Below are positions 8,821 through 16,435 of a stretch of 26,027 nt of DNA, piece after piece. How positions within the stretch are numbered: position 1 is the stretch's first letter; each line of letters starts with the position of its first letter. Both the position numbers and the translations under genes were made by a program. Under the pieces are notes generated by a model. That model saw nothing but the letters and a program-made list of their open reading frames with translations. It was not told the DNA's origin and searched no databases. This DNA is from Chara braunii (Eukaryota > Streptophyta > Charophyceae > Charales > Characeae), in contig BFEA01001187.1 in NCBI GenBank assembly GCA_003427395.1, forward strand, positions 71,273 through 97,299, read 5' to 3'.

Positions 8821-10059
8821 GCTTTTCGACGGAGCAAGTGATCAGCGAGCGTCTGATGATACCTGGAGGAGCTTTTTCATTGATCCGACAAGTACGGCAT
8901 CCTCGACTTAGTCCAGATCTCCTCCGGTCTGCGGCCTTCTTTAGCACGACGGCCATCCACGCGGCGGCAGAGTTCCAGTTTGGGCAGTCCGGAGTAGCGA
9001 GAGTGTTGGCCGAAGCGTTGGCTTTCTTGCGCCTTTCTCCACCAGGCGAAAGCCACGTGTCGGTCGTCGTCGTCTTTACGGGCAACCTCACAACGCTGCA
9101 TCCAACATGGCACAATGCCATCCTCCGGCAGCTGCGAGATTGGGCAGCGGGCCTTACGACCGAGTGGGTGTGGCTATTGGCGCGGCCTCGCGATCGTGTC
9201 GTGACGACGAACGACATCGATCTTCAGCTCCGGCTCTCGTCCACCGCGCCAGAGGTCACTCTTCCTGTGCTTCATCCTTTCGCTCGGCCTCAATGAACCG
9301 CCGTCGTCTCTCCACCTTCAGCCTCCCCTCTGGCGTCCCCACGTTTTGGCAATCGGTCGAGGAAGCCTCCCTGTCCTCACGATCAAGCCCTTAGACGTGC
9401 AGATTCTCGACGCGCTTAAGTGGGCGCAGTGGTGGCAAGCTTACGTGGCGCTCAGTTTCTGCCTCCTCGAGATTGCCTTCCATTGGGCGGAGCCTGCTGA
9501 TAGGAGCGCGGAAGACGAGATCCCGGACGACGAGGTGGAGCTACTGCTCGTCCAGGGGTGGAGAACGGACACGGAGGGAGATCTTTTGGGGATCATATTC
9601 GGAGAAGTGCGTGACGGCCAACTGAACTCCATTACGAATGAGCTGCTGGTGTTCCTGACCCAAGTACTAGACGACCTGCCATTTAAGATCCTCTGACACT
9701 GTGACGAGAGACCGGGGACAACCACACTCGCTCGCACCCTCGAGCCACACCTTCTTTGGTCCACGTGTACGGAATTGGAAGGGAACAACTACTTCCTACC
9801 CTCGAGGGGTGCGTACCTGGTCGTCGACGTCACTGATCTCTCCACGTGGGACCCACTCATCTGGCGCGTCCCTATAGGAGAGACCAGTGAGGAGGCTGAG
9901 GAGGAAGGAGAAGAAAGTGAGGAGGGCGGTCACCTCCAGTATACGGAAGGCGAGACGACGTCAGAAGAGGAGGAATCGGGAGCTGAGTCGGACGATCCCG
10001 ACTATCAGGAATCGGAAGACGCGGAGTTAGAAGCAGCCAGTTCGGCTCTGGTGGAATAA
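8817..10059 (+). pseudogene. Third ORF between pol and the 3' LTR, unknown function, acidic C-terminus
   Basis: The ORF starts in an ATGA overlap with the pol stop. The first part runs to 9296 (160 codons). A frame change near 9290 leads to a second part (through 9346-10059) interrupted by one TGA at 9694. Repaired, it would be about 410 residues. The N-terminal half has alternating hydrophobic and polar segments (VSVVVVFTGNL, TEWVWLLARP). The middle has WWQAYVALSFCLLEIAFHW, too short and charged at its ends to be a clear membrane span. The last 60 or so residues are very acidic (EEAEEEGEESEEGG and further E/S/D runs). I see no signal peptide, furin-like site or typical envelope layout, so I do not call it env. 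Frame conservation across more than 1.2 kb with only two breaks, like the pol region, suggests it was a real gene. Confidence 0.65.
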
Positions 10060-10183
10060 GGAGAAGAGGAAGGAGGATCGGGCGGATCCAGCGGAGAGAA
10101 AGGGAGGCCGTAGCGCAGAGAGTACGGGCAGCAGCGGGAGGTAAGCGGCCAATCAAAGAATCAGGAGGGCCACCACCACTGTA
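10060..10183 (+). other. Region before the 3' LTR, with purine-rich tracts
   Basis: Plus-strand priming needs a polypurine tract next to the 3' LTR. Purine-rich runs occur at about 10059-10078 and 10092-10107, over 70 nt from the LTR start. The nearest short run is AGGAGGG (10173-10179), followed by CCACCACCACTGTA before the LTR. None is a textbook tract immediately at the border, so the functional tract is uncertain or decayed. Confidence 0.35.
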
Positions 10184-10763
10184 CCAACGGTTGGGTAGCC
10201 GCGCTGTGATGAGCGCGAAGAATAACTGTACCATAGCTTCTCCTTTTCCTTTCTTATTCTGCTGGGCGCACTGGGAATTTTGGCGTGATCGTCGCACGGG
10301 AATATTGTTTTTGAATTTTAAGTTTTTAACTTACGTCGAACCCCCACAGGCTCTCGGAATTGTTTTTCTTTTCGGAATTTTCTTTTGCAATTAGGACTTA
10401 GCCTCGGAATTTAGGTACTCTGAATTTTGTCGCGCAGCGTTCGCACACATCTTGTTGCGAGGGGAACTAGGTTCTGACTAGATCGCGCCTTTAATCTTGT
10501 GCAACTGTCATTTTCGGCGGACGCGATCGTAACTGTCATCCTTCTTCTTTCTTGGTTTCCCTATGTTTGCCCGCCTTCCTCTTCTTCTTCCTCGTCTCGC
10601 CTACTCCGTTCCAATTGGCCGAGGCGCCTGCATAATCGGATCGATGCGTGGAATGTGGCTACGACCCCCACGCCATGGCCTGCCCATGCATACGTAGGCA
10701 CTTCCTCTTTTCCTTTCTTGTCCACCTGGGCTTAATCTCGTACCTCTCGCGCAGGCATGCACG

Positions 10764-10771
10764 CTATAAAT
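10764..10771 (+). promoter_or_regulatory. LTR core promoter TATA box (3' copy)
   Basis: CTATAAAT lies in the conserved ACGCTATAAATTTCACACGCG block, as in the 5' LTR. From this copy, transcription would read into the downstream flank near 12390. Confidence 0.55.
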
Positions 10772-11257
10772 TTCACACGCGCGATTAGTTTGCTCTCTAA
10801 GAATTTCGAGGTTAGTGCGATCAGTGAGGGTCGACTAATGAGCAAGTTTGGAAGGTAAGTGAGTGCGAGAGTTGGGCGATCCGACGAGCTGGTGTCGGGT
10901 ATGCGGGGTTGACGTGAGGGGCCGAAACGGACTTTGGCACTCGGGCGAACCTGGCTTGCATGCTTGAACCAAGCGGGGTGACAACTCTGCGTTGATACGC
11001 GGCGACGGACTGCCGGTGTCGTGGGTGTTGATGCGAGGCGATGGACTGCCCACATCGGGAGCCGAGAGAGAGAGAGGGAGAGCGGTTGTGTGGGTGCGGG
11101 ATAAGGTTCTTTTTCGTTGTTCTTCTTTCCTTTGTTCATCTGAATAATTCTGGATCCTGATATGGCCGATTTTTCTATCACGGCCTTCCTCTTTTTGAAC
11201 TTCTCTTGTACAATGTCTCAGATTTTCCTTGTTGTTTTGCTCGGTATGTATGCATGA

Positions 11258-11263
11258 AATAAA
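11258..11263 (+). terminator. Candidate LTR poly(A) signal AATAAA
   Basis: AATAAA occurs in GCATGAAATAAATGTAAATCC, about 490 nt after the TATA box, so it could end element RNAs in the 3' LTR. The 5' LTR has AATGAA at the matching place. Plant-lineage signals are loose, so this is only plausible. Confidence 0.4.
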
Positions 11264-11633
11264 TGTAAATCCTTTTCTCGGATGTCCAATCTGTTTTACG
11301 ATGTCTGTTTCGTCAGACTAATGTTCGCTTGCGTGAGCTATACGATCAGATCTCATTGGAAATGCTCGCTTTTGGATGTCTGGAGTCTAGTCGTTGATTA
11401 TCCTACTCCCTCTTCCCTCCTTTTGCGTCACATTGATGGCATGTAGTGACTGATAGGATATTCATACTTACGTTGAGCGTGACTGGCACACGGAACCAAT
11501 CGGTTGTTCCTCACGTTGGCGCACGCGTACGATTGCGATCTCGAGAAAGTCGAGACGCCACGTACGCGCTTGTCTGCGTGAGTCAGCCTTAACCTCGAGA
11601 AAGGATGCGGGGGATTCGCCTTACTAAACGAAC

Positions 11634-12020
11634 ATGGCTGCGAGATCTCCCACTTGGGCGTCCGATTACGAGAACCTGAGGGACCCTAGAGACTCAGACT
11701 ACCCGGATACAGACAATACTCAATACTACATATCCCTGGGTTTCGTCGTTATCACTACCAGTTTCCCTCCCTTCCATCTCCTCCTCCCATATCACCAACT
11801 CACGGTGGTACCGTGGAATTCCATAGCTCGCTATTGGCCCAGCCCGCCGTGTGAGAGTTGTCAGCGTCACCGCACGCGCCGAGCTTCGGGAACTACCCGA
11901 CAGACTCGAACCGAAGCTGAGCAGCGATTGCGCAACCTCCGCTTACGGCCCGCCTCCTCGGAATCCGAAGCCTGTTACGAGCGGCGCCGACAACTGGCCG
12001 AACCGCGCGATCGATCCTGA
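11634..12020 (+). CDS. LTR-borne open frame, 3' LTR copy (128 codons)
   Basis: The frame starts at the same ATG as the 5' LTR frame at 1873 and is open for 128 codons without a stop. It lacks the 51 codons of the 5' copy's extra segment. Order: charged N-terminus (MAARS...DYENLRDP), hydrophobic middle (FVVITTSFPPFHLLLPYHQL), a CESC pair, then an Arg/Glu-rich helix-like C-terminal part. It ends at a TGA where the 5' copy has CGA, an apparent C-to-T change. No family recognised. A 3' LTR copy would only be translated from LTR-initiated read-through RNA. Confidence 0.35.
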   Translation: MAARSPTWASDYENLRDPRDSDYPDTDNTQYYISLGFVVITTSFPPFHLLLPYHQLTVVPWNSIARYWPSPPCESCQRHRTRRASGTTRQTRTEAEQRLRNLRLRPASSESEACYERRRQLAEPRDRS

Positions 12021-12385
12021 AGGCGAAATCAGGGGCGGTAGTGATTTCTTGGGTTTTAAGCTGACAAAATTTGGGTTGTTGTAGGGGCGATTTTGTTCGG
12101 AATGCAAAAGCGTTTAGATTTATCGGTGGTGAAATTGTGGAAGAATACGCCGGGATCTTTAGTCTGAGTTGCACTGCGCATCTGCCTTATGCTGCACGAC
12201 ATCGGCGGCCTCTCTTCTATGCATGTACCCCCTTTTTGCGCTTTCACCCCCGAAACTTGTCATAGGAGATCTCAGTTCCGACCTGGGGCTCCACCCCCAC
12301 TTTCCTAAAATCCTTGGCACACCCCCTTTTGCGCACTTTCAGGCCCCCATCCCACTCCGATCAGGAAGTCGCGCAGGGCGTGAGG

Positions 12386-12389
12386 TTTG
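12386..12389. repeat. Candidate target site duplication, right copy (TTTG)
   Basis: TTTG follows directly after the last base shared by both LTRs and matches 437-440 before the 5' LTR. Confidence 0.45.
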
Positions 12390-12805
12390 GGCGTCACATA
12401 GGGGTCAGTGTTCCTTGCATCAATCTAGAATGATGTAAGACTGTTGACGAGTTGTGGACGAGAGGATAGCTGATTGATTGGGATTCCGCCATGTGGCACC
12501 GGCGCGGTGGAACCTCAGTGGACCAGCGGCAGGGACGTGGTGGAACCTCGGTAAACTACCTTCCTTCTTCCTCCGAATACAATGTACGTTCATTATATAG
12601 CTGTATTTGGGGTGTCTTCTTTCAGTCTACAGTCTAGGTACAGCTGTAATGACCGGTGAAACCTCATTTCCACGGAGCTAGGAGTTGAGGAACGGTGGAG
12701 AGTCCATTTTCTGACTTTGATGGGCGGTTAATCTGCTCATAAGGGAGCAATCAATGCTTCTGCTCATCGGCAACAAGCATTTACAACGTGCTCCTGTCTT
12801 GTAAT
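12390..12805. other. Unassigned region downstream of the retrotransposon
   Basis: No gene is seen. There are imperfect short repeats GTGGAACCTC(A/G)GT at about 12508 and 12539 and a related GTGAAACCTCA near 12656, and a TATATAG-containing stretch near 12593. It could be a remnant of an LTR from another element, but no second copy is present in the window. Confidence 0.3.
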
Positions 12806-12938
12806 TGGGACGCTAGACCCGCTGCCCAGCAGGTGCAGCTCCCAACTAATAGATTTACAGACGGGGGCGTATATTTGGAGGATGCTCTTATCACCTCCAT
12901 AACAGGTCCTTCTTGGTTTGAAAGAAAAAAAGAAAGGG
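12806..12938 (+). mobile_element. Short retroposed LINE/SINE 3'-end copy 1
   Basis: It begins TGGGACGCTAGACCC, continues GCCCAGCAGGTGCAGCTCCC and CTAATAGAT, then CTCTTATCACCTCCATAACAGG, and ends in an A-rich tail (12921-12938). The same module order is found at 14194-14344 and, reversed, in the 3' UTR of the LINE at 20934-21092. A short unit with a shared 3' end and an A-rich tail suggests a SINE or a heavily 5'-truncated LINE. Confidence 0.6.
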
Positions 12939-13018
12939 GTAGATTAACATTAACACCATGATGTTAAACCACCGGCACCAGCCAATTTACAGAGCTGCGG
13001 CTTGCGTGCAGCCGTAAC

Positions 13019-13136
13019 TTTTGGACCATTTCTCGATGTATACATGCCATCCTTGAGCAGGGGCCATGCTAATCTTCTCTGTATCGTTCCTCTGTATCGT
13101 TCCAATTTTAACGGATGGCATTGCCCCGAAGGGCAG
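13019..13136 (-). pseudogene. U6: U6 spliceosomal RNA copy with 13-nt duplication
   Basis: On the minus strand the sequence runs from a 5' stem-loop-like TGCCCTTCGGGGCA through TTAAAATTGGAACGATACAGAG, AAGATTAGCATGGCCCCTGC, TCAAGGATGGCA and ATCGAGAAATGGTCCAAAA. These are the U6 5' hairpin, ACAGAGA box, AGC/U2-pairing region and plant-type 3' end. The 13-mer GAACGATACAGAG occurs twice in tandem (plus-strand 13077-13089 and 13090-13102), so the ACAGAG box is duplicated; the first copy is followed by GAA instead of AAG. There is no T-run terminator after the 3' end and no plant-type upstream element or TATA box on the 5' side. It is most likely a retroposed pseudogene, although the match elsewhere is strong. 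Confidence 0.9.
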
Positions 13137-13320
13137 CCATAGACCCTCCCACCAAGGAGGCCATTCGAGACTCCTATATGCGGATTTGGCAGGACCCTAA
13201 CAAACTGTTTTCGGAACTTGACACCGCTCTGGATATCACATGGAAACCATGGAGGAGAACGGAACCTGATCGGCAGAGGAAACCCTTTAGCGAGTTCCAG
13301 GTCCCATACCTCCAACCCTA
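13115..13320 (+). pseudogene. Open-frame fragment of unknown origin next to the U6 copy
   Basis: A plus-strand frame runs through TKEAIRDSYMRIWQDPN, SELDTALDITWKPWRR and RKPFSEFQVPYLQ, then into a T-rich tract. Its first codons overlap the U6 copy on the other strand, so the natural start is not here. The composition looks protein-like (amphipathic, W/R/D-rich). It may be part of a retroelement ORF or a captured exon. I do not recognise it. Confidence 0.3.
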
Positions 13321-13465
13321 TTTTTTATTTTATTTTATTTTTTTAAAACAACCGGCTGAACTGCTAGGGATGGTGGTAAGAGCATCCACCACTAGCAGCC
13401 CAGCTACTGGCTCCATTCTATTGGTGGTCCTCCTCCCAAGTTCTGAGCCGGCTGCCCAGCCACCC
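13320..13465 (-). mobile_element. Short retroposed LINE/SINE 3'-end copy 2 (diverged)
   Basis: A T-rich tract at 13320-13346 (A-rich tail on the minus strand) is followed by GGTGGTAAGAGCATCCACCAC, then GCTCCATTCTATTGGTGG and GGCTGCCCAGCC. This is the same module order as 20934-21092, but more diverged. Confidence 0.5.
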
Positions 13466-14190
13466 CCCTTCCCCCCGCTCGCTCCGCCAAGCCCGATGCA
13501 CCCAGTCCACTCTCCTCCTCCCCCTTCACAGTCGCCCCACTGCCCACCCCCGCTCGCCCCACCGCCCGCCCCTGCTCTCCCGACCGCTTGATTATGGAGG
13601 ACTGAATGATAGTGACAGACATCAACGACAGTGAAGACACCAAACACCAGGGGAGGGCCCTGTTGCTGCAGACTTCAAGGATCAATAATGGCAACAAGCA
13701 TGCTGAATACGCTCCCAATAGTGATGGGGAATGCTGGCAGCTCCATGGGACAACAGAGTCAGCAAATGGCATGTCGTTAACAACAACACACGCCTCCCTG
13801 AACTGCACTGATTTGGGGGTAGCAGGGTACTAGGTTGATTCAGGGGGATAGGCGGTGGTCCCAGAGGGGGGTGTAGGTTGTTTCACCAGGGTAACAGAGG
13901 CTACTGGACAAATACAGCAGTAACGGACAAGAGGCTGCCTTGTATACGAATGTTCAGTTTTCGTCAAATCATAAAGAGGGGATGGGATGTTAAGGGTTTA
14001 AAGGGACATACATAGCAACAATCAAACAGGGGGGCTGCTGAAATAGGGCTGGGGTAATAGATAAGGGCTGCTTCTAAAAAGGGAAGGCTGACACTAGCAG
14101 CTCCATGGGGTATTGGCGCCCTGGGACGAGTCAATGATAACCACAGCCCCAGGAATCAACAAACACCAAGCTCTGTGCTACCTGATGTAT
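13466..14190. other. Unassigned; pyrimidine-rich stretch then anonymous sequence
   Basis: 13440-13590 is C-rich (runs of CCCCC, CTCCTCC, CGCCC), and open frames there are artefacts of composition (Pro-rich on one strand, Gly-rich on the other). 13600-14190 shows no domain, RNA or repeat that I can name. Confidence 0.4.
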
Positions 14191-14193
14191 CAA

Positions 14194-14344
14194 TGGGACG
14201 CTGGACCCGGTTTCCAGCAGGTGCCGCTCCCCACCAATAGATGGAGCAGCATGATAGATAAGCCGTCAATTCTGACGGTTCTCTTACCACCGCCAGGATA
14301 GAGGGATATCGGAAGTGCTATTCGTGAAAAAAAAAAAAAAAAAA
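14194..14344 (+). mobile_element. Short retroposed LINE/SINE 3'-end copy 3
   Basis: Starts TGGGACGCTGGACCCGG, then TTTCCAGCAGGTGC, GCTCCCCACCAATAGATGGA, a small hairpin CCGTCAATTCTGACGG, TTCTCTTACCACCGCCAGGA, and an 18-nt A-run (14327-14344). It is the best plus-strand match to the minus-strand LINE 3' end at 20934-21092. Confidence 0.75.
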
Positions 14345-14555
14345 GATTCCTCCCTGTGTTGATCGGACGGTTTCTACTATGGACACAGAAAGGGCCTCTC
14401 CAGAGGACGTTGGTTTCATCTTGCTGACTATGGGGGCAACACTGTTTCCTTGGTGGATTGATTCATCTTAAGCATGCTTCATCATCTACAATGGAGGTAA
14501 AGTTGTTATGATGTTGGATCTACTCATCTGGGTGGAACGGGGGATGATGCGTTAA

Positions 14556-14560
<5 letters not shown>

Positions 14561-14602
<42 letters not shown>
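14561..14602. repeat. (CA)21 microsatellite
   Basis: Uninterrupted CA dinucleotide repeat of 42 nt. Confidence 0.98.
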
Positions 14603-14603
<1 letters not shown>

Positions 14604-14883
14604 TGGTGCATATAAATGTGGATAGATGTCGGATTTGAGTCCAGGCACGGATTATCACTCATAGGAGTTAACCACTCCGGTAGACTTGGTCCCTATTTTG
14701 ACTTGGGGACCTCCTTTTTTTGGCTCAAAATTCCACTCGTAAAGATAGAGGCCGGGGTCGGCAACAATACACCCAGGAAAAGACTGGAAGCATCATCCAG
14801 CTTAGCTTACGGGCCTAGGCCTAGGGGACTCGCCGCCCTGAACCCGCCACAGATCAGAGGCTGCTTGTTCTACTGTACAAACC

Positions 14884-14917
14884 CTACCTCTACCTCTACC
14901 TCTACCTCCACCTCTAC
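14884..14917. repeat. Hexanucleotide microsatellite (CTACCT)n
   Basis: Four exact CTACCT units, one CCACCT variant and a partial unit. The Thr-Ser open frame across it is a by-product of the repeat. Confidence 0.9.
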
Positions 14918-15023
14918 TTTATCCTATACTACTCTCGAGTGAACCTACTATCATCTCTGTTAGTACCAGCCCGTACTACAGGACTGTGGAACTTGTGACT
15001 GTTCCAAGGGACTAATTGCTACG

Positions 15024-15069
15024 AAAAAGAAAAGAAAAGAAAAGAAAAGAAAAGAAGAAGAAAAAAAGG
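15024..15069. repeat. (AAAAG)n purine microsatellite
   Basis: AAAAG units decaying into AAG and A-rich sequence. It could be the A-rich tail of an old retroposed copy on the plus strand, but nothing recognisable precedes it. Confidence 0.85.
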
Positions 15070-15182
15070 ACAGCCATAATTTTTGGGGCCCAGACACTGG
15101 AGCAAAATGGCTGGTGGCGCCAGCCAAAAGGAGGTGCGCTCCAGTTCTTTTTTTCTTTTTGGTGCTGCGCGTTCCCGGAGCC

Positions 15183-15565
15183 GGTGGTTTAAACCGCCAG
15201 TATTCACGAAGCTCCGCTTTCTGATGGCGATTTCAGCCGCGACCCGAGTTTTGCTCAGTGGCATGTGGGCGAAATCATGTTTTTCTGCCTGGAGTCACGT
15301 CGTGCCCTCTCTAGTTGACAGGCCGAACCCCGAGGACGCAGCAAACCCCGGAGAAAAAGTGCCTCAGAAGTATCGGCGGTTTAAACCGCCAGTATTCACA
15401 AAGCTCCGCTTTCTGATGTCGATGCCGGCAATGACACGTGTTTTGCCCACTGGCATGGGCCCCAGGCGAAATCGCGTTTTTTTATGCCTGGTGTCGCGAG
15501 CCTTTCCATTTGACAGGGGGAGCCCCCGAGGACGGCCCGAGGACGCGGCGGGTCGAAAATAGTTG
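15183..15565. repeat. Tandem duplication, period about 192 bp, each unit starting with a GGCGGTTTAAACCGCC-type palindrome
   Basis: Unit 1 (15183-15374) and unit 2 (15375-15565) share the palindrome block, then CCAGTATTCAC(G/A)AAGC, TCCGCTTTCTGATG, a GGCGAAATC(A/G) segment, a TGCCTGG(A/T)GTC segment, TTGACAGG and CCCGAGGACG. In unit 2 the 16-nt palindrome (15375-15390) is perfect; in unit 1 one base differs (GGTGG). Noncoding by appearance, with no open frame conserved in both units. Confidence 0.85.
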
Positions 15566-15581
15566 CGAAACGTACTGGTGC

Positions 15582-15910
15582 TTCATATACATTCATCATG
15601 CACATGCAGTGTGTTCAGAGGAAGATGGTAGAGTCCACTCTTTGAGCCTCCAGGGTCAACCCTGCTGCAAAACTAGGTTTATGAATTCTGAGTCTTCTGA
15701 CTTCATAATAAGTTCATATACATTCATCATTCACATGCAGTGTCTTTCTTTACCATTATGGGACGCTTTCCCGAGCACAATGCACCCACATCATCACTGC
15801 ATTGGACTGGAAAGATAGCTTGTATGCATTTGTAATGAGGCTGCTGTATGTTCACTGGAAGATGGTAGCATCCACTCTCTCCCTAGGCCTCTAGGGTCAA
15901 ACCTGCTGCC
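15582..15910. repeat. Interleaved direct repeats (31-nt and about 60-nt)
   Basis: TTCATATACATTCATCAT followed by (G/T)CACATGCAGTGT occurs at 15582-15612 and 15713-15743. A longer segment, GGAAGATGGTAGAG/CATCCACTCT then CTAGGGTCAA and CCTGCTGC, occurs at 15613-15672 and 15850-15910. They alternate, suggesting an old duplication of a unit of about 130-240 nt. Confidence 0.75.
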
Positions 15911-16028
15911 AAGTCAACTTGATGAGCTTGTCTTACGCCTGAGCCTCTTTCCAGCAGGTGCAGCTAGATGTTAGGATTTTCAATACCAGGGGGGAAGGAT
16001 TCAGAGGACCAGCTGTGGGGATGTGCAT

Positions 16029-16088
16029 GAACAAATAAAATCTGCATGATTTTATTACACAAAAAGAAGGAACAAATAAAATCTGCAT
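16029..16088. repeat. 19-nt direct repeat, spacing 41 nt
   Basis: GAACAAATAAAATCTGCAT is present exactly at 16029-16047 and 16070-16088. The first copy continues into an 8-bp inverted repeat, ATAAAATC-tgcat-GATTTTAT. Confidence 0.9.
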
Positions 16089-16162
16089 TATTTGCCCTTT
16101 TTCCACAGCAAGATATCTTTAGAAACTGCTTCAATTAAGGGTGTGCAGCAGCATACTCACGC

Positions 16163-16267
16163 TTTTTTTTTTTCTTTTTTTTTTTTGCTTTTTTTTTTTT
16201 TTTGGACAAAGAGCTCCAATCTATTCGTGGGGAGCAACACGTGCTGGGAACCGGGCCCAGCGTCCCA
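16163..16267 (-). mobile_element. Short retroposed LINE/SINE 3'-end copy 4
   Basis: A T-rich tract (16163-16203, an A-tail on the minus strand) is followed by GAGCTCCAATCTATTCG, TGGGGAGCAACACGTGCTGG and GAACCGGGCCCAGCGTCCCA. It has the hairpin block of the family but lacks the GGTGGTAAGAGAACC block found in copies 1 to 3 and the LINE. Confidence 0.7.
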
Positions 16268-16435
16268 TATAGGAATATACAAATGATTCGAAAAATGATT
16301 CAGGATACCAGGGCCCTTACCTGGCATTCGGCTGAAGACAAACTGAGAACTATGATAAAGCACTACTAGAACATTTAGAAAAACATGGACCATCATGCAG
16401 AGAAACAAATTTGCCCTACCTTCTAATCACAAAAA

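Larger units (their letters stand above)
441..12385 (+). mobile_element. Ty3/gypsy-type LTR retrotransposon, degenerate, with PHD finger and third ORF
   Basis: The element is bounded by two long direct repeats (441-2776 and 10184-12385). Its internal order is primer binding site, gag (capsid-like region and CCHC knuckle), protease (DSG), reverse transcriptase (YMDD), RNase H, PHD-type finger, integrase (zinc domain, DDE core, C-terminal domain), then a third ORF. RT-RNase H before integrase is the Ty3/gypsy order; copia elements place integrase before RT. No chromodomain is visible after the integrase C-terminal region. The coding part is broken by in-frame stops (for example at 3018, 3902, 4136, 5453, 6341, 7824 and 9694) and by frame changes near 3375, 3455, 4700, 5240, 6410, 6895, 8390, 8515 and 9290. 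By eye the LTRs differ at roughly 27 of the first 305 aligned bases, so insertion is not recent. The copy cannot make its own proteins as it stands, but could be mobilised in trans if its cis signals work. Confidence 0.95.
10184..12385 (+). repeat. 3' LTR (about 2.20 kb)
   Basis: Direct repeat of 441-2776 with the same ends (CCAACGG...GTGAGG). It lacks the 153-nt segment and has a small insertion near 11205-11223 (TTGTACAATGTCTCAGA) relative to the 5' copy. It keeps the TATA block (10764-10771) and has AATAAA at 11258-11263 where the 5' copy reads AATGAA. The many point differences, often C/T or A/G, mark an old insertion. Confidence 0.92.

Noticed and set aside
9420-9480. Third ORF as an envelope gene because of a hydrophobic WWQAYVALSFCLLEIAF segment
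   Set aside because: The segment is short with an internal Glu. No signal peptide, cleavage site or C-terminal anchor is visible, and the C-terminus is highly acidic. Not enough for env.
13330-13808. Gly-rich and Pro-rich open frames on both strands
   Set aside because: They come from a C-rich low-complexity stretch and contain no recognisable domain.
14884-14942. Thr-Ser repeat protein
   Set aside because: It is the translation of a hexanucleotide microsatellite.
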